The notes beneath the pieces are model-generated. The model saw only the letters and a program-made list of their open reading frames with translations, was not told where the DNA came from and searched no databases. A stretch of 64,000 nt of DNA from Streptomyces verrucosisporus (GTDB taxonomy: Bacteria > Actinomycetota > Actinomycetes > Streptomycetales > Streptomycetaceae), in NCBI RefSeq assembly GCF_017114865.1, contig NZ_JADEYH010000017.1:1-64000 (forward strand), read 5' to 3'. Made by a program: the position numbers and the translations under genes. This document shows, one piece after another, positions 38,858 to 47,341 of the stretch. Position 1 is the first letter of the stretch. Each line of letters begins with the position of its first letter.

Positions 38858-40063
38858 ATGGGGCGCCTGGCGCAGACCGAGGGCCTGACGGACATCCAGC
38901 GGGAGATCGTCTCCACCGTCCGCGACTTCGTCGACAAGGAGATCATCCCGGTCGCCACCGATCTGGAGCACCGGGACGAGTACCCGACGCAGATCGTGGA
39001 GGGCCTCAAGGAGCTGGGGATCTTCGGTCTGATGATCCCGGAGGGGTACGGCGGTCTCGGGGAGTCGCTGCTCACCTACGCCCTGTGCGTGGAGGAGATC
39101 GCCCGCGGCTGGATGAGCGTGTCCGGCATCATCAACACCCATTTCATCGTCGCGTACATGCTCAAGCAGCACGGCACCGACGAGCAGAAGGAGTACTTCC
39201 TGCCGAGGATGGCGGCCGGCGAGGTCCGCGGCGCCTTCTCGATGTCCGAGCCGGGCCTGGGCTCGGACGTGTCGGCCATCACCACCAAGGGTGTGCGCGA
39301 CGGCGACGAGTACGTCCTGACCGGCCAGAAGATGTGGCTGACCAACGGCGGCACCTCCTCGCTGGTGGCGGTGCTGTGCCGCACCGACGAGGGCCACCCG
39401 GAGGGTACGGCCCCGCACAGGTCGATGACCACCTTCCTGGTCGAGAAGGAGCCGGGCTTCGGCGAGGTCAAGCCGGGTCTGACGATCCCCGGCAAGATCG
39501 ACAAGATGGGCTACAAGGGCGTCGACACCACCGAGCTGATCCTGGACGGCCTGCGCGTCCCGGAGAACCGGGTCCTGGGAGGTGCGACCGGCCGCGGCTT
39601 CTACCAGATGATGGACGGCGTCGAGGTCGGCCGGGTCAACGTGGCCGCGCGCGGCTGCGGCGTGGCCCAGCGCGCCTTCGAACTGGGCGTCTCCTACGCC
39701 CAGCAGCGGCACACCTTCGGAAAGCCCATCGCCCAGCACCAGGCAATTCAGTTCAAGTTGGCCGAAATGGCAACCAAGGTGGAGGCCGCGCACGCCCTGA
39801 TGGTCGGCGCCGCACGGAAGAAGGACTCCGGGCAGCGCAACGACCTGGAGGCGGGGATGGCCAAATACCTCGCCTCGGAGTACTGCAAGGAGGTCGTGGA
39901 GGACGCGTTCCGCATCCACGGCGGTTACGGTTTCTCCAAGGAGTACGAGATCGAACGGCTGTACCGTGAGGCCCCGATGCTCCTGATCGGCGAGGGCACC
40001 GCCGAGATCCAGAAGATGATCGTGGGACGCCGACTCCTGGAGGAGTACAAGATCCAGGGGTAG
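38858..40063 (+). CDS. (2S)-methylsuccinyl-CoA dehydrogenase-type acyl-CoA dehydrogenase
   Basis: This 401-residue FAD-dependent acyl-CoA dehydrogenase shows AFSMSEPGLGSDVSAITTKG, GQKMWLTNGGTSSLVAVLCR, RQHTFGKPIAQHQAIQFKLA-type motifs (here QQRHTFGKPIAQHQAIQ) and IHGGYGFSKEYEIERLYREA with the usual C-terminal catalytic region. By context it oxidises methylsuccinyl-CoA to mesaconyl-CoA in the ethylmalonyl-CoA pathway. It is short relative to proteobacterial Mcd (about 550 residues), which is normal for actinobacteria as far as I recall. The ATG at 38858 follows GGGAGG. A bulged hairpin at 40073-40110 closes the operon. Confidence 0.9.
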   Translation: MGRLAQTEGLTDIQREIVSTVRDFVDKEIIPVATDLEHRDEYPTQIVEGLKELGIFGLMIPEGYGGLGESLLTYALCVEEIARGWMSVSGIINTHFIVAYMLKQHGTDEQKEYFLPRMAAGEVRGAFSMSEPGLGSDVSAITTKGVRDGDEYVLTGQKMWLTNGGTSSLVAVLCRTDEGHPEGTAPHRSMTTFLVEKEPGFGEVKPGLTIPGKIDKMGYKGVDTTELILDGLRVPENRVLGGATGRGFYQMMDGVEVGRVNVAARGCGVAQRAFELGVSYAQQRHTFGKPIAQHQAIQFKLAEMATKVEAAHALMVGAARKKDSGQRNDLEAGMAKYLASEYCKEVVEDAFRIHGGYGFSKEYEIERLYREAPMLLIGEGTAEIQKMIVGRRLLEEYKIQG

Positions 40064-40072
40064 AATGCCTTA

Positions 40073-40110
40073 TTCGGGGTGTTTTCCCTCCAGAGGGACG
40101 ACACCCCGAA
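40073..40110 (+). terminator. Terminator-like hairpin between the ethylmalonyl-CoA operon and psd
   Basis: TTCGGGGTGT pairs with ACACCCCGAA, with a nested stem TCCCT/AGGGA inside. It begins 10 bp after the dehydrogenase stop. It lies 133 bp upstream of psd and could partly pass transcription through to it. Confidence 0.6.
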
Positions 40111-40243
40111 CCGAGGCCTTCCGGGGAGCCCGCGGTCCCGACAGGTGCTCTGGCTTGCCCAGTTGCCACCGGTAACCGATAGCATCCCGGGAAAGCCGCC
40201 GTCCCCCGTGTTTACGCGGCACCCTCCGCTACGAAGGTCATCC

Positions 40244-40891
40244 ATGCCCCACAGCTCATCCTCTGCACAACGCGGCCGCGTCCGTCTCGCGCGCGGAGCG
40301 TCGCCGTGGCTCCTCCCGACCGTCGCCACCGCCGCCCTCAGCCTGGCCCGCGCCAGGCGCTCGAGAGGCGCGGCCGTGGCGGCAGTGCCCGCCACCGCCC
40401 TGGCGGCGGGCATGCTGTGGTTCTTCCGCGACCCCGAGCGAGAGATCGCCCAGGGTCGTGTCATCTCCCCGGCCGACGGCGTGGTGCAGAGCATCATGCC
40501 GTGGAAGGACGGGCGCACCCGCGTCGCGATCTTCATGAGCCCGCTGAACGTCCACGTCAACCGCGCCCCGCTGGCGGGCACGGTGACGTCCGTCGAGCAC
40601 GTGCCCGGCGGCTTCGTTCCGGCGTTCAACAAGGAGAGCGAGAACAACGAGCGGGTCGTCTGGCACTTCGACACCGAGCTGGGCGACATCGAGATGGTCC
40701 AGATCGCCGGCGCCGTGGCCCGGCGGATCGTCCCGTACACCGAGCAGGGCGCCAAGGTCGAGCAGGGCGAGCGGATCGGCCTGATCCGCTTCGGCTCCCG
40801 CGTCGACCTCTACCTCCCGGAGGGCGTCGAGGTCGACGTCGAGGTCGGCCAGCCCACGACCGCGGGGGTGACTCGCCTTGACCGTGATTGA
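40244..40891 (+). CDS. psd: Phosphatidylserine decarboxylase proenzyme
   Basis: This 215-residue proenzyme decarboxylates phosphatidylserine to phosphatidylethanolamine. It self-cleaves at Gly184-Ser185 in the motif IRFGSRVDLYL to give a pyruvoyl-containing alpha chain. Upstream motifs are AGMLWFFRDPEREIAQGRVI, SPADGVVQSI, FMSPLNVHVNRAPLAGTV and FNKESENNERVVW. A hydrophobic stretch at about residues 45-60 anchors it to the membrane. The ATG at 40244 is chosen because the residues before it are not conserved in character. It overlaps pssA by 14 bp, forming a phosphatidylethanolamine synthesis pair. Confidence 0.95.
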   Translation: MPHSSSSAQRGRVRLARGASPWLLPTVATAALSLARARRSRGAAVAAVPATALAAGMLWFFRDPEREIAQGRVISPADGVVQSIMPWKDGRTRVAIFMSPLNVHVNRAPLAGTVTSVEHVPGGFVPAFNKESENNERVVWHFDTELGDIEMVQIAGAVARRIVPYTEQGAKVEQGERIGLIRFGSRVDLYLPEGVEVDVEVGQPTTAGVTRLDRD

Positions 40892-41735
40892 CCCCAAGAC
40901 CCAGTGGGTCCCCGAGGCCGGCCCGGAGGACGACGGCGACGAGATGGGCGACATGCCGCTGTCCATGCGGCTGTCGATAGCCGACGCGCTCACCCTGGGC
41001 AACGCCACCTGCGGCTTCCTGGCGGTGTACTTCACCACCACCGGCGTCCTGATCCCCCATCTGACGGGGAACGGCGACGGCGGCATGGCCCGGCACAGCG
41101 CCGCGACCGCCGTGATGCTGATGCTGCTGGCCTCGGTCTTCGACCTCTTCGACGGGCTCGTGGCCCGCAAGCTGCGCAGCTCGGCGATGGGCGCGGAGCT
41201 GGACAACCTCTCGGACCTGATCAGCTTCGGGCTGGCGCCCGCGTACTTCGTGCTGGTCTGGGGGATGGTGGCCAACGACGCGCACCAGGGGGTCTCGGCG
41301 CTCGCCGGGATCGTGGTGGTGCTGGCGGCGGTGCTGCGGCTCGCCAGGTTCTCCTGCGTCACCCTGCCCAACGGGGTGTTCCAGGGCATGCCCAGCCCCT
41401 TCGGGGCGCTGACGGTCGTCTCGATCGTGCTGCTGGAGCTGCCGTTCGTCCCGACGCTGCTGGCCATCGTCGGAGTGGCCTGGCTGATGGTGAGCCGGGT
41501 GGAGTACCCCAAGCCGCGCGGGCTGCTGGCCGTGGCGATGCTCGGCTGGATCGTGCTGAGCATGGGCCTGCTGACGGCCTGGGCCTTCGACGCCCCGGGC
41601 GGTGAGCTGCTGCTGCAGACCGGCTGCGCGCTGCAGCTGGTGCTGGGCGCGGTGATCCCGCTGTTCGCCACCGCGCGCCGGGTCAACACCTTCCGCGACA
41701 ACCGCCGTGAGGCACGGGCCGCGGCTCAGCCCTAG
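40878..41735 (+). CDS. pssA: CDP-diacylglycerol-serine O-phosphatidyltransferase
   Basis: This 285-residue membrane enzyme makes phosphatidylserine from CDP-diacylglycerol and serine. It has the CDP-alcohol phosphotransferase signature in SVFDLFDGLVARKLRSS and AMGAELDNLSDLISFGLAPA (DGxxAR...GxxxDxxxD) and about seven hydrophobic helices. The start is the TTG at 40878 (14-bp overlap with psd) or the GTG at 40884 (8-bp overlap); both share the same G-rich RBS region. It acts directly before Psd. A perfect 46-bp palindrome followed by TTTT ends the operon. Confidence 0.94.
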   Translation: MTVIDPKTQWVPEAGPEDDGDEMGDMPLSMRLSIADALTLGNATCGFLAVYFTTTGVLIPHLTGNGDGGMARHSAATAVMLMLLASVFDLFDGLVARKLRSSAMGAELDNLSDLISFGLAPAYFVLVWGMVANDAHQGVSALAGIVVVLAAVLRLARFSCVTLPNGVFQGMPSPFGALTVVSIVLLELPFVPTLLAIVGVAWLMVSRVEYPKPRGLLAVAMLGWIVLSMGLLTAWAFDAPGGELLLQTGCALQLVLGAVIPLFATARRVNTFRDNRREARAAAQP

Positions 41736-41758
41736 CCGCCGGCGGCGGCCGGTTCGCA

Positions 41759-41804
41759 CCCCGGGCGCCGGACGGATTCCATGGAATCCGTCCGGCGCCC
41801 GGGG
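41759..41804 (+). terminator. Strong intrinsic terminator after pssA
   Basis: A perfect 46-bp palindrome (23-nt arms centred on CCATGG) is followed directly by TTTT at 41805-41808. This is the most canonical intrinsic terminator in the window. Confidence 0.92.
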
Positions 41805-41846
41805 TTTTCCCGCCTTCTCCTCCTGCTCCGCGCCTTCCCGGCCCTC

Positions 41847-41910
41847 GCCGGAATACACAGGCGGATCTGCCGGAATACACCGGCGGGCCGTGCCGGGGTC
41901 CGGCACGGCC
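41847..41910. repeat. Direct repeat and hairpin in the 319-bp gene-free stretch 41736-42054
   Basis: GCCGGAATACAC occurs at 41847-41858 and 41869-41880 (22-bp period). An 11-bp hairpin follows (arms 41886-41896 and 41900-41910, loop GGT). The stretch lies between convergent genes, so this may be a further terminator for the ABC operon. I see no gene here. Confidence 0.6.
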
Positions 41911-42040
41911 GCCGGAAGGAGTGCGGAGCCGCGGGAGCGCTCCGGGCAGGGCGCGGGCACGGTGCCGGCGGGCGAGCGGGAGGCGTTCCGCGGCGCGGGG
42001 CCCCCGTCACGGCGGGCACGGACGCCCGGTCGGCGCGCGG

Positions 42041-42068
42041 TCACTCCCCGAAGGTCACTCCCCGAAGG
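42041..42068. repeat. 14-bp tandem duplication at the end of the ABC substrate-binding gene
   Basis: TCACTCCCCGAAGG is present twice in direct tandem (42041-42054, 42055-42068). The second copy encodes the last residues and the stop codon of the substrate-binding protein; the first is its downstream duplicate, out of frame. Confidence 0.9.
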
Positions 42069-43338
42069 AGAACGCCTGCGCGTTCTTCGACGCCTCCGCC
42101 TCGCGGAGCACCTTCAGCCCGCCCTTGGTCTTCCCGTCCGGCTTGAGGATGAAGGTCTCCCGCGTCGAGGGCAGCTCCGGGTCGGTGAAGTCGTGCCGGA
42201 TGCCGAAGCCCCCGTCGTGGTCCTCCATGGACGTCAGCGCCCCGGCCACACCCTCCCGGGTGAGGTCCTTGTCGTCGCACGCCTGCTTCAGCGCCGCGCC
42301 GAAGACGGAGGCGGCGCTCCAGCCCGCGGCCACCCCGTTGTCGAGGATGTCGTCGGGGTATGCCTTGGCGTACTCCCGGGCCAGCCTGGCCGGCTCCGGC
42401 TCCTCCGATCCGATGGGCAGGGTCGAGGCGGCCACGTAGTAGTCCTTCTGCAGGACCGGGCCGGCCTGGGTCTTCAGCAGCTGCGGCGCGAAGGCCGAGT
42501 TGTTGCCGATGATCGGCACGTTCAGGCCGCCGGCCGCCGACACGCCGACCAGGGAGGCCGCCTGGCGCGGCCCGGCGCTGATCACGATGGCCTTCACACC
42601 GGCCTTCTTGAACGCCGCCACCTGGGCGGACATGTCCTCGTCGGTCGGCTTGATCTTCTGCTCCACCAGGGTCAGCCCGGCCTTCCCGGCCGCGTACTCC
42701 GCCCCCTTGAGGGCGTTCTCGCCGTAGTCGCCCTCGAAGTAGACGTGGCCGAGCTTGTCGCCCTCGGCGATCCTCCCCTCCTCCAGCAGGAACTCGATCG
42801 CGTTGACCGTCTCCACGTCGTATGTGGCGCCGATGACCCGGATGTACTCGCTGCCCAGCAGGTCGGCTGACCAGGCCTGCGGCAGCACCAGCACCTTGTG
42901 CTGGCCGTCGATGCGCTCCTTGACCGCGCTGACGAACGGCGAGCCGAGGAACTGCACGAAGCCCACCACCTTGGGCTGCAGCTCGGTGTAGGCCGGGATG
43001 GCCTTGCCCGCGTCGTAGCCGTGGTCGCGGACGGTCAGCTCCAGTTTCCGCCCGCAGATCCCGCCGTCGGCGTTGATCTTGTCGATGTAGAGCTGCTGGG
43101 CCTGGGTGACGCTCTTGCCCAGGGAGGCGTAGACACCGGTCATGTCGGTGAGGGCGCCGATGCGGATGGTGTCGTCCGTCACGCCCTTGTCGGTCCGCAC
43201 GCCGTCGGCGCCGGTGCCGCCGGAGTCGCCGCCGCCCGCCTTGGAGCTGCATCCGGTCGCGATGAGGGCGAGGGCGGTGGCGGCGACCACCGCGGCGGTG
43301 CGCGCCGTGCGCTTCTTCTGCGTCTTCACAGTCTTCAT
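42055..43338 (-). CDS. Substrate-binding lipoprotein of a branched-chain amino-acid-type ABC importer
   Basis: This 427-residue protein starts with a basic n-region, a hydrophobic core (TARTAAVVAATALALIATGC) and a lipobox Cys at about residue 30, followed by a Gly/Ser linker, so it is a lipid-anchored exported receptor. The mature part has the type I periplasmic-binding fold: IRIGALTDMTGVYASLGKSV, INADGGICGRKLELTVRDHG, and AIVISAGPRQAASLVGVSAA. The ligand may be a branched-chain amino acid, an amide or another small compound. It is the last gene of the operon and overlaps the LivM-like permease gene by 4 bp. Confidence 0.92.
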   Translation of the reverse strand: MKTVKTQKKRTARTAAVVAATALALIATGCSSKAGGGDSGGTGADGVRTDKGVTDDTIRIGALTDMTGVYASLGKSVTQAQQLYIDKINADGGICGRKLELTVRDHGYDAGKAIPAYTELQPKVVGFVQFLGSPFVSAVKERIDGQHKVLVLPQAWSADLLGSEYIRVIGATYDVETVNAIEFLLEEGRIAEGDKLGHVYFEGDYGENALKGAEYAAGKAGLTLVEQKIKPTDEDMSAQVAAFKKAGVKAIVISAGPRQAASLVGVSAAGGLNVPIIGNNSAFAPQLLKTQAGPVLQKDYYVAASTLPIGSEEPEPARLAREYAKAYPDDILDNGVAAGWSAASVFGAALKQACDDKDLTREGVAGALTSMEDHDGGFGIRHDFTDPELPSTRETFILKPDGKTKGGLKVLREAEASKNAQAFSFGE

Positions 43339-44501
43339 GCCTCGTCTTTCTGGGTGTGACCGCGGCGGGCGGCGAGCCGCACCAGGCCGCCCGGCAGGAA
43401 CAGCACGATCGCCACGATCGCGGCGCCGTACAGGTAGCGGGACATCTCGCCCGGTGCGACCCCGCCCGTACCGGGGGCGGAGACCAGGGGCAGTGCCTCG
43501 CTGTAGCGGGTGAGGATCTGGGGCAGCAGGGTGACGAACACGGCCCCCGTGACGGCTCCGGAGACCGAGCCCAGACCGCCGATGACGATCATGGCCAGGT
43601 ACTCCAGGGCCAGGACGATGCCGAAGTACTCGGGCACGGTCTGCTGGAACACCAGCGCCAGCAGCACCCCGGCCAGGCCCGCGTACATCGAGGACAGGAC
43701 GAACACCCCGGCCCGCTGGCGGGCCACCGGCACGCCCATCACCCCGGCCGCGATCCGGTGGTCGCGGATGGCGTTCAGCGCCCGGCCGGGGCGGTCGCGC
43801 AGCACGCCGTGCGCGAAGAAGGCGCACACCGTCAGCAGGGCCAGCCCGGCGTACCAGAGTTTCTCCATCGACTGGAACGGCACGGCGGCGACCACGGTCT
43901 CGGTGTCGTCGAAGGTGATGCCGAACAGCGACAGCGGCGGGACCGGGCGGCCGTTGTAACCGCCGGTCAGGTCGTGTGCGTTGAGCAGTACGTGCTGGCC
44001 GATGAAGACCAGTGCCAGGGTGGCGATGCCCAGGTAGGCGCCCCGCAGCCGTCCGGCGATCGGGCTGAACAGACCACCCGCCGCACCGGCCATGGCCACC
44101 GCGCCGGTCACCGCCAGCCAGCCGGGCAGGCCCAGGCCGGTCAGCTCACCGTCGCGGTCGCCGGCCAGTACGCAGTAGCCGTACGCGCCGACGGCCAGGA
44201 AGAAGGAGTGGCCCAGGGAGAGCTGGCCGGTGGCGCCGGTCAGCAGGTTCAGCCCGATCGCGCCGATGGCGGCGGCCATGGCCAGCAGCCCCGCCTGGAG
44301 CCAGAAGCGGTCGAGGTAGAAGGGCAGGGCGAGCAGCAGCAGGCCCGCCGCGGCCACCGCGGCCACCGTGCGAGCGGCGGCGCGGCGCGGCGGCCGGACG
44401 CGGACGCGTGCGCGGCGGCCGCGCCCGGTGGCGGAGCCGGCTCCGGACTCCCCGGCCGTCCCGGCGGGCCCGGTGGTCGCTGCGGTGGTGGACTCAGACA
44501 C
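43335..44501 (-). CDS. livM: LivM-like permease of the ABC importer
   Basis: This 388-residue membrane protein has an Ala/Arg-rich cytoplasmic N-terminus (about 50 residues) and then about ten hydrophobic helices. The LivM-family loop GLNLLTGATGQLSLGHSFFL and the EAA-like cytoplasmic loop GRALNAIRDHRIAAGVMGVP are visible. It forms the membrane channel with the LivH-like subunit. The start overlaps that gene's 3' end by 8 bp, and its own end overlaps the receptor gene by 4 bp. Confidence 0.92.
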   Translation of the reverse strand: MSESTTAATTGPAGTAGESGAGSATGRGRRARVRVRPPRRAAARTVAAVAAAGLLLLALPFYLDRFWLQAGLLAMAAAIGAIGLNLLTGATGQLSLGHSFFLAVGAYGYCVLAGDRDGELTGLGLPGWLAVTGAVAMAGAAGGLFSPIAGRLRGAYLGIATLALVFIGQHVLLNAHDLTGGYNGRPVPPLSLFGITFDDTETVVAAVPFQSMEKLWYAGLALLTVCAFFAHGVLRDRPGRALNAIRDHRIAAGVMGVPVARQRAGVFVLSSMYAGLAGVLLALVFQQTVPEYFGIVLALEYLAMIVIGGLGSVSGAVTGAVFVTLLPQILTRYSEALPLVSAPGTGGVAPGEMSRYLYGAAIVAIVLFLPGGLVRLAARRGHTQKDEA

Positions 44502-45384
44502 GGGACAGCTCCCTCGTTCCGAACAGGCCCGCCGGGCGCACCAGCAGGACCAGGAGCATCACCAGATAGGGGGCGAGGTCGCCGATGCCCCGGCCCAGGA
44601 AGGCCAGGTCGCTCTGGTAGCCGGCGGCCATGGACTGGGTGACGCCGATGACCAGTCCGCCGACCAGGGCCCCGGTCGTGGAGTCCAGTCCGCCCAGGAT
44701 CGCGGCGGGGAAGGCCTTGAGCGCCACCAGGGAGGTGCCGCGCTCCAGGCCGGGGGTGGGGAAGACGGTCAGGAACAGGGCGGCGACCGTGGCCAGCGCT
44801 CCCGCCACCGCCCAGGCCGAGGAGGAGACCCGGCCCAGCCGGATGCCCATCAGCGCCGCGGTCTCGGGGTGTTCGGCCACCGCCCGCATCGCCACCCCCC
44901 ATGAGGTGAAGCGGAAGGCCAGCAGGAAGGCGCCGATGATGAGGGCGGCGGTGACGAACGCGGCCACCCGGGTCTGCGGGATGCTGACCGATCCGAAGGT
45001 GAGTACCCGGTCGCCCCACGGGTCGCCCATGGGCATGACGCGGGCGCCGATCTGCCGGGTCAGCTCGGTGACCAGCACGATGTCGACGCCGATGGTGACG
45101 ATGGCCAGCACGCTGTGGTCGTGTCCGCGGTAGCGGCGGATCACCAGGAACTCCACCAGCGCGCCCACCGCCGCCGCCCCCGCGACACCCACCAGCAGGG
45201 CCGCCCAGAACCCGATGTCGTCCCGGAGCACGGCGGTCAGATAGCCGCCGGCCAGCAGCAGTGAGGCGTGGGCGAAGTTCACCACCTCGGTCGCCTTGAA
45301 GATGATCACGAAGCCGAGTGCGATCAGTGCGTAGACCGAGCCGATGGACAGCCCGCTCAGCAGCAGTTCGACGAAGGTCGTCAT
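44494..45384 (-). CDS. livH: LivH-like permease of the ABC importer
   Basis: This 296-residue membrane protein of the LivH family begins FVELLLSGLSIGSVYALIAL and FVIIFKATEVVNFAHASLLL, with about eight transmembrane helices and the coupling loop GVAMRAVAEHPETAALMGIR. It pairs with the LivM-like subunit. It overlaps the upstream ATPase gene by 4 bp and the downstream permease gene by 8 bp, consistent with tight stoichiometric expression. Confidence 0.93.
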   Translation of the reverse strand: MTTFVELLLSGLSIGSVYALIALGFVIIFKATEVVNFAHASLLLAGGYLTAVLRDDIGFWAALLVGVAGAAAVGALVEFLVIRRYRGHDHSVLAIVTIGVDIVLVTELTRQIGARVMPMGDPWGDRVLTFGSVSIPQTRVAAFVTAALIIGAFLLAFRFTSWGVAMRAVAEHPETAALMGIRLGRVSSSAWAVAGALATVAALFLTVFPTPGLERGTSLVALKAFPAAILGGLDSTTGALVGGLVIGVTQSMAAGYQSDLAFLGRGIGDLAPYLVMLLVLLVRPAGLFGTRELSRV

Positions 45385-46220
45385 GCGCTCGCCGCCTCCT
45401 GTCCCAGATAGGCGCGGACGACCGCGGGGTCGCGCTGGACCTCGTCGGGTGTGCCGTCGGCGATCCTGCGGCCGAAGTCGAGTACGGTCACCGCGTCAGC
45501 GAGCCGCATCACCATTCCCATGTCGTGCTCCACCAGGACGATCGAGATGCCGAGACCCTCGCGCACGCCCGCGATCAGGGAGGCGGTGCGGCGGCGTTCG
45601 TCGGCGGTCATACCGGCCACGGGCTCGTCCAGGAGCAGCAGCCGGGGTTCCATGCACAGCGCGCGGCCGAGCTCGACGAGTTTCTGCAGCCCGTACGGCA
45701 GTGAGCCGGCGGGCTGGCCCAGATAGGGCTCCAGACCGGTGAACTCGGCTATCTCCCGCACCCGTTCGCGGTGCCGGGCCGCCTCGCGCGCGGCCCGCGG
45801 CAGGCGGAGCCCGGCGGCCAGGTAGCCGGTGCGGGTCAGCCGGTGGCGGCCGAGCATCAGCGTGTCGGCGACCGTGGTGTACGGGGAGAGCGCGATGTTC
45901 TGGAAGGTGCGGGCCACGCCGAGGGAGGCGATCGCGTGCGGCGCCAGCCCGGTCAGTTCCTCGTCGCCGAAGCGGACGCTGCCCGCGGCGGCGCGGTAGA
46001 CGCCGGACAGGACGTTGAAAGTGGTGGACTTGCCCGCGCCGTTGGGGCCGATGACGGCGTGGACGCTGCCCGGCTCGACCGTGAAGGAGACGGCGTCCAG
46101 CGCGGTGAGCCCGGCGAAGCGGACGGTGAGGTCCTCCACCCGCAGCGCGGGTACGTCATCCCCGGCGGGTGCCGGTGCCCGGGCCGGTTCGGGGGTGCCG
46201 GAGGTCTTCACGCCGACCAC
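45381..46220 (-). CDS. livG: LivG-like ATP-binding subunit of the ABC importer
   Basis: This 279-residue ABC ATPase has Walker A VIGPNGAGKSTTFNVLSG (about residues 55-72), the variant signature LPYGLQKLVELGRAL in place of LSGGQ (typical of LivG), Walker B LLLLDEPVAGMTADE and the switch His in IVLVEHDMGMVM. The GTG start at 46220 gives a short Pro/Ala-rich leader before LRVEDLTVRFAGLTALD. It overlaps the livF-like gene by 13 bp and the livH-like gene by 4 bp. Confidence 0.93.
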   Translation of the reverse strand: MVGVKTSGTPEPARAPAPAGDDVPALRVEDLTVRFAGLTALDAVSFTVEPGSVHAVIGPNGAGKSTTFNVLSGVYRAAAGSVRFGDEELTGLAPHAIASLGVARTFQNIALSPYTTVADTLMLGRHRLTRTGYLAAGLRLPRAAREAARHRERVREIAEFTGLEPYLGQPAGSLPYGLQKLVELGRALCMEPRLLLLDEPVAGMTADERRRTASLIAGVREGLGISIVLVEHDMGMVMRLADAVTVLDFGRRIADGTPDEVQRDPAVVRAYLGQEAASA

Positions 46221-47056
46221 CTGCGCAGGGTCGCGGCCGGGCGCGGGGCTCCGGCGGACACGCTCCCGGGCACGTCCCCGGTGTCGGCGCCCTCCGGGAC
46301 TCCGGGGTGCCCGGCGTCGTCGGTGACGCCCAGATAGCGGCGGCGCACCTCGTCGGAGGCGGCCAGTTCGTCCGCGTCCCCCGACAGCACCACCTCCCCC
46401 ACCTCCAGGACGACCGCCGAGGAGGCCAGTCGCAGCGCGATCGCCGCGTTCTGCTCGACCAGCAGCACCGAGGTGCCCTGGGCATTGATCTCCCGCACGG
46501 TCTCGGCGATCCGGTCGGCCATCAGGGGGGCCAGGCCGAGGGAGGGTTCGTCCAGGAGCAGCAGCCTGGGGCGGGCCATCAGGGCGCGGCCCATGGCGAG
46601 CATCTGCTGCTCGCCGCCGGAGAGCAGCCCGGCCCGCTGGTGCGCCCGCTCGGCCAGCACCGGGAACAGCTCGTGGACCCGTGCCTGCGCCCCGGCGGCC
46701 GCGCGGCGGCCTCCGGCCGCGCCCAGCGCGCCGGCGCGGAGGTTGTCGGCCACGGTCATCCGGGCGAACACCTGCCGTCCCTCGGGCACCTGCACCACTC
46801 CGGCGGCCACCACCTGAGCGGGGGTCAGCCCGTCCAGCCGCCGTCCGTCGAAGGAGACCGTGCCGGAGGAGATCGTCCCGCCGTGGAAGCGCAGGGTGCG
46901 CGAGACGGCGCGCAGCAGGGTGGTCTTGCCGGCGCCGTTGCCGCCGAGGACGGCGACCACCGCGCCCTCGGGTACATCAACGGAGACCGAGTTCAGCGCC
47001 CGTACCGGGCCGTAGCCCACGGACACCTCCCGGACCTCCAGCGAAGCGGCCGTCAT
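46208..47056 (-). CDS. livF: LivF-like ATP-binding subunit of the ABC importer
   Basis: This 282-residue ABC ATPase has Walker A VLGGNGAGKTTLLRAVS, signature LLSGGEQQMLAMGRALMA, Walker B LLLLDEPSLGLAPLMAD and the switch in VLLVEQNAAIALRL. After about residue 235 it carries an extra Pro/Gly-rich tail. The ATG at 47054-47056 is chosen over a longer frame because GAGGAGGG lies 5 nt upstream. It is the first gene of the importer operon. The promoter should lie in 47057-47296, where I could not single out a clear consensus. Confidence 0.92.
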   Translation of the reverse strand: MTAASLEVREVSVGYGPVRALNSVSVDVPEGAVVAVLGGNGAGKTTLLRAVSRTLRFHGGTISSGTVSFDGRRLDGLTPAQVVAAGVVQVPEGRQVFARMTVADNLRAGALGAAGGRRAAAGAQARVHELFPVLAERAHQRAGLLSGGEQQMLAMGRALMARPRLLLLDEPSLGLAPLMADRIAETVREINAQGTSVLLVEQNAAIALRLASSAVVLEVGEVVLSGDADELAASDEVRRRYLGVTDDAGHPGVPEGADTGDVPGSVSAGAPRPAATLRRWSA

Positions 47057-47296
47057 CGGCCCTCCTCTTCTTCCGTCCTGTCCCCCGGTGGGCTCCACCG
47101 GGATCACGGCGCTCACCCCAGCACCGGCCGGAAGGGCCGTCCACGGCCGGTGGGCGAATCGCTGCCGGTGACCAGAGGTGCCCGGACCCGGCTGTGCACG
47201 GGCACAGCGGAGCTGCGCCCTCCGCTCCCGGGCGGGTGGCGGGGCGTCGCGGAAGATGGCGCGGTCGAACGCGGGGGAAAGGCCGCTCCGGACATG

Positions 47297-47335
47297 CCGA
47301 GGGCCCGGACCGCGCGGTGCGGTCCGGGCCCTCGG
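47297..47335 (-). terminator. Hairpin terminator of the glycerate kinase gene
   Basis: A perfect 17-bp stem (arms 47297-47313 and 47319-47335) encloses GCGGT, 6 bp after the kinase stop on the minus strand. It separates the kinase from the ABC importer operon. Confidence 0.85.
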
Positions 47336-47341
47336 GGCAGG

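Noticed and set aside
41736..42054. A gene in the convergent stretch after pssA
   Set aside because: Frames there are Arg/Gly/Pro-rich and are broken by the palindromes and repeats.
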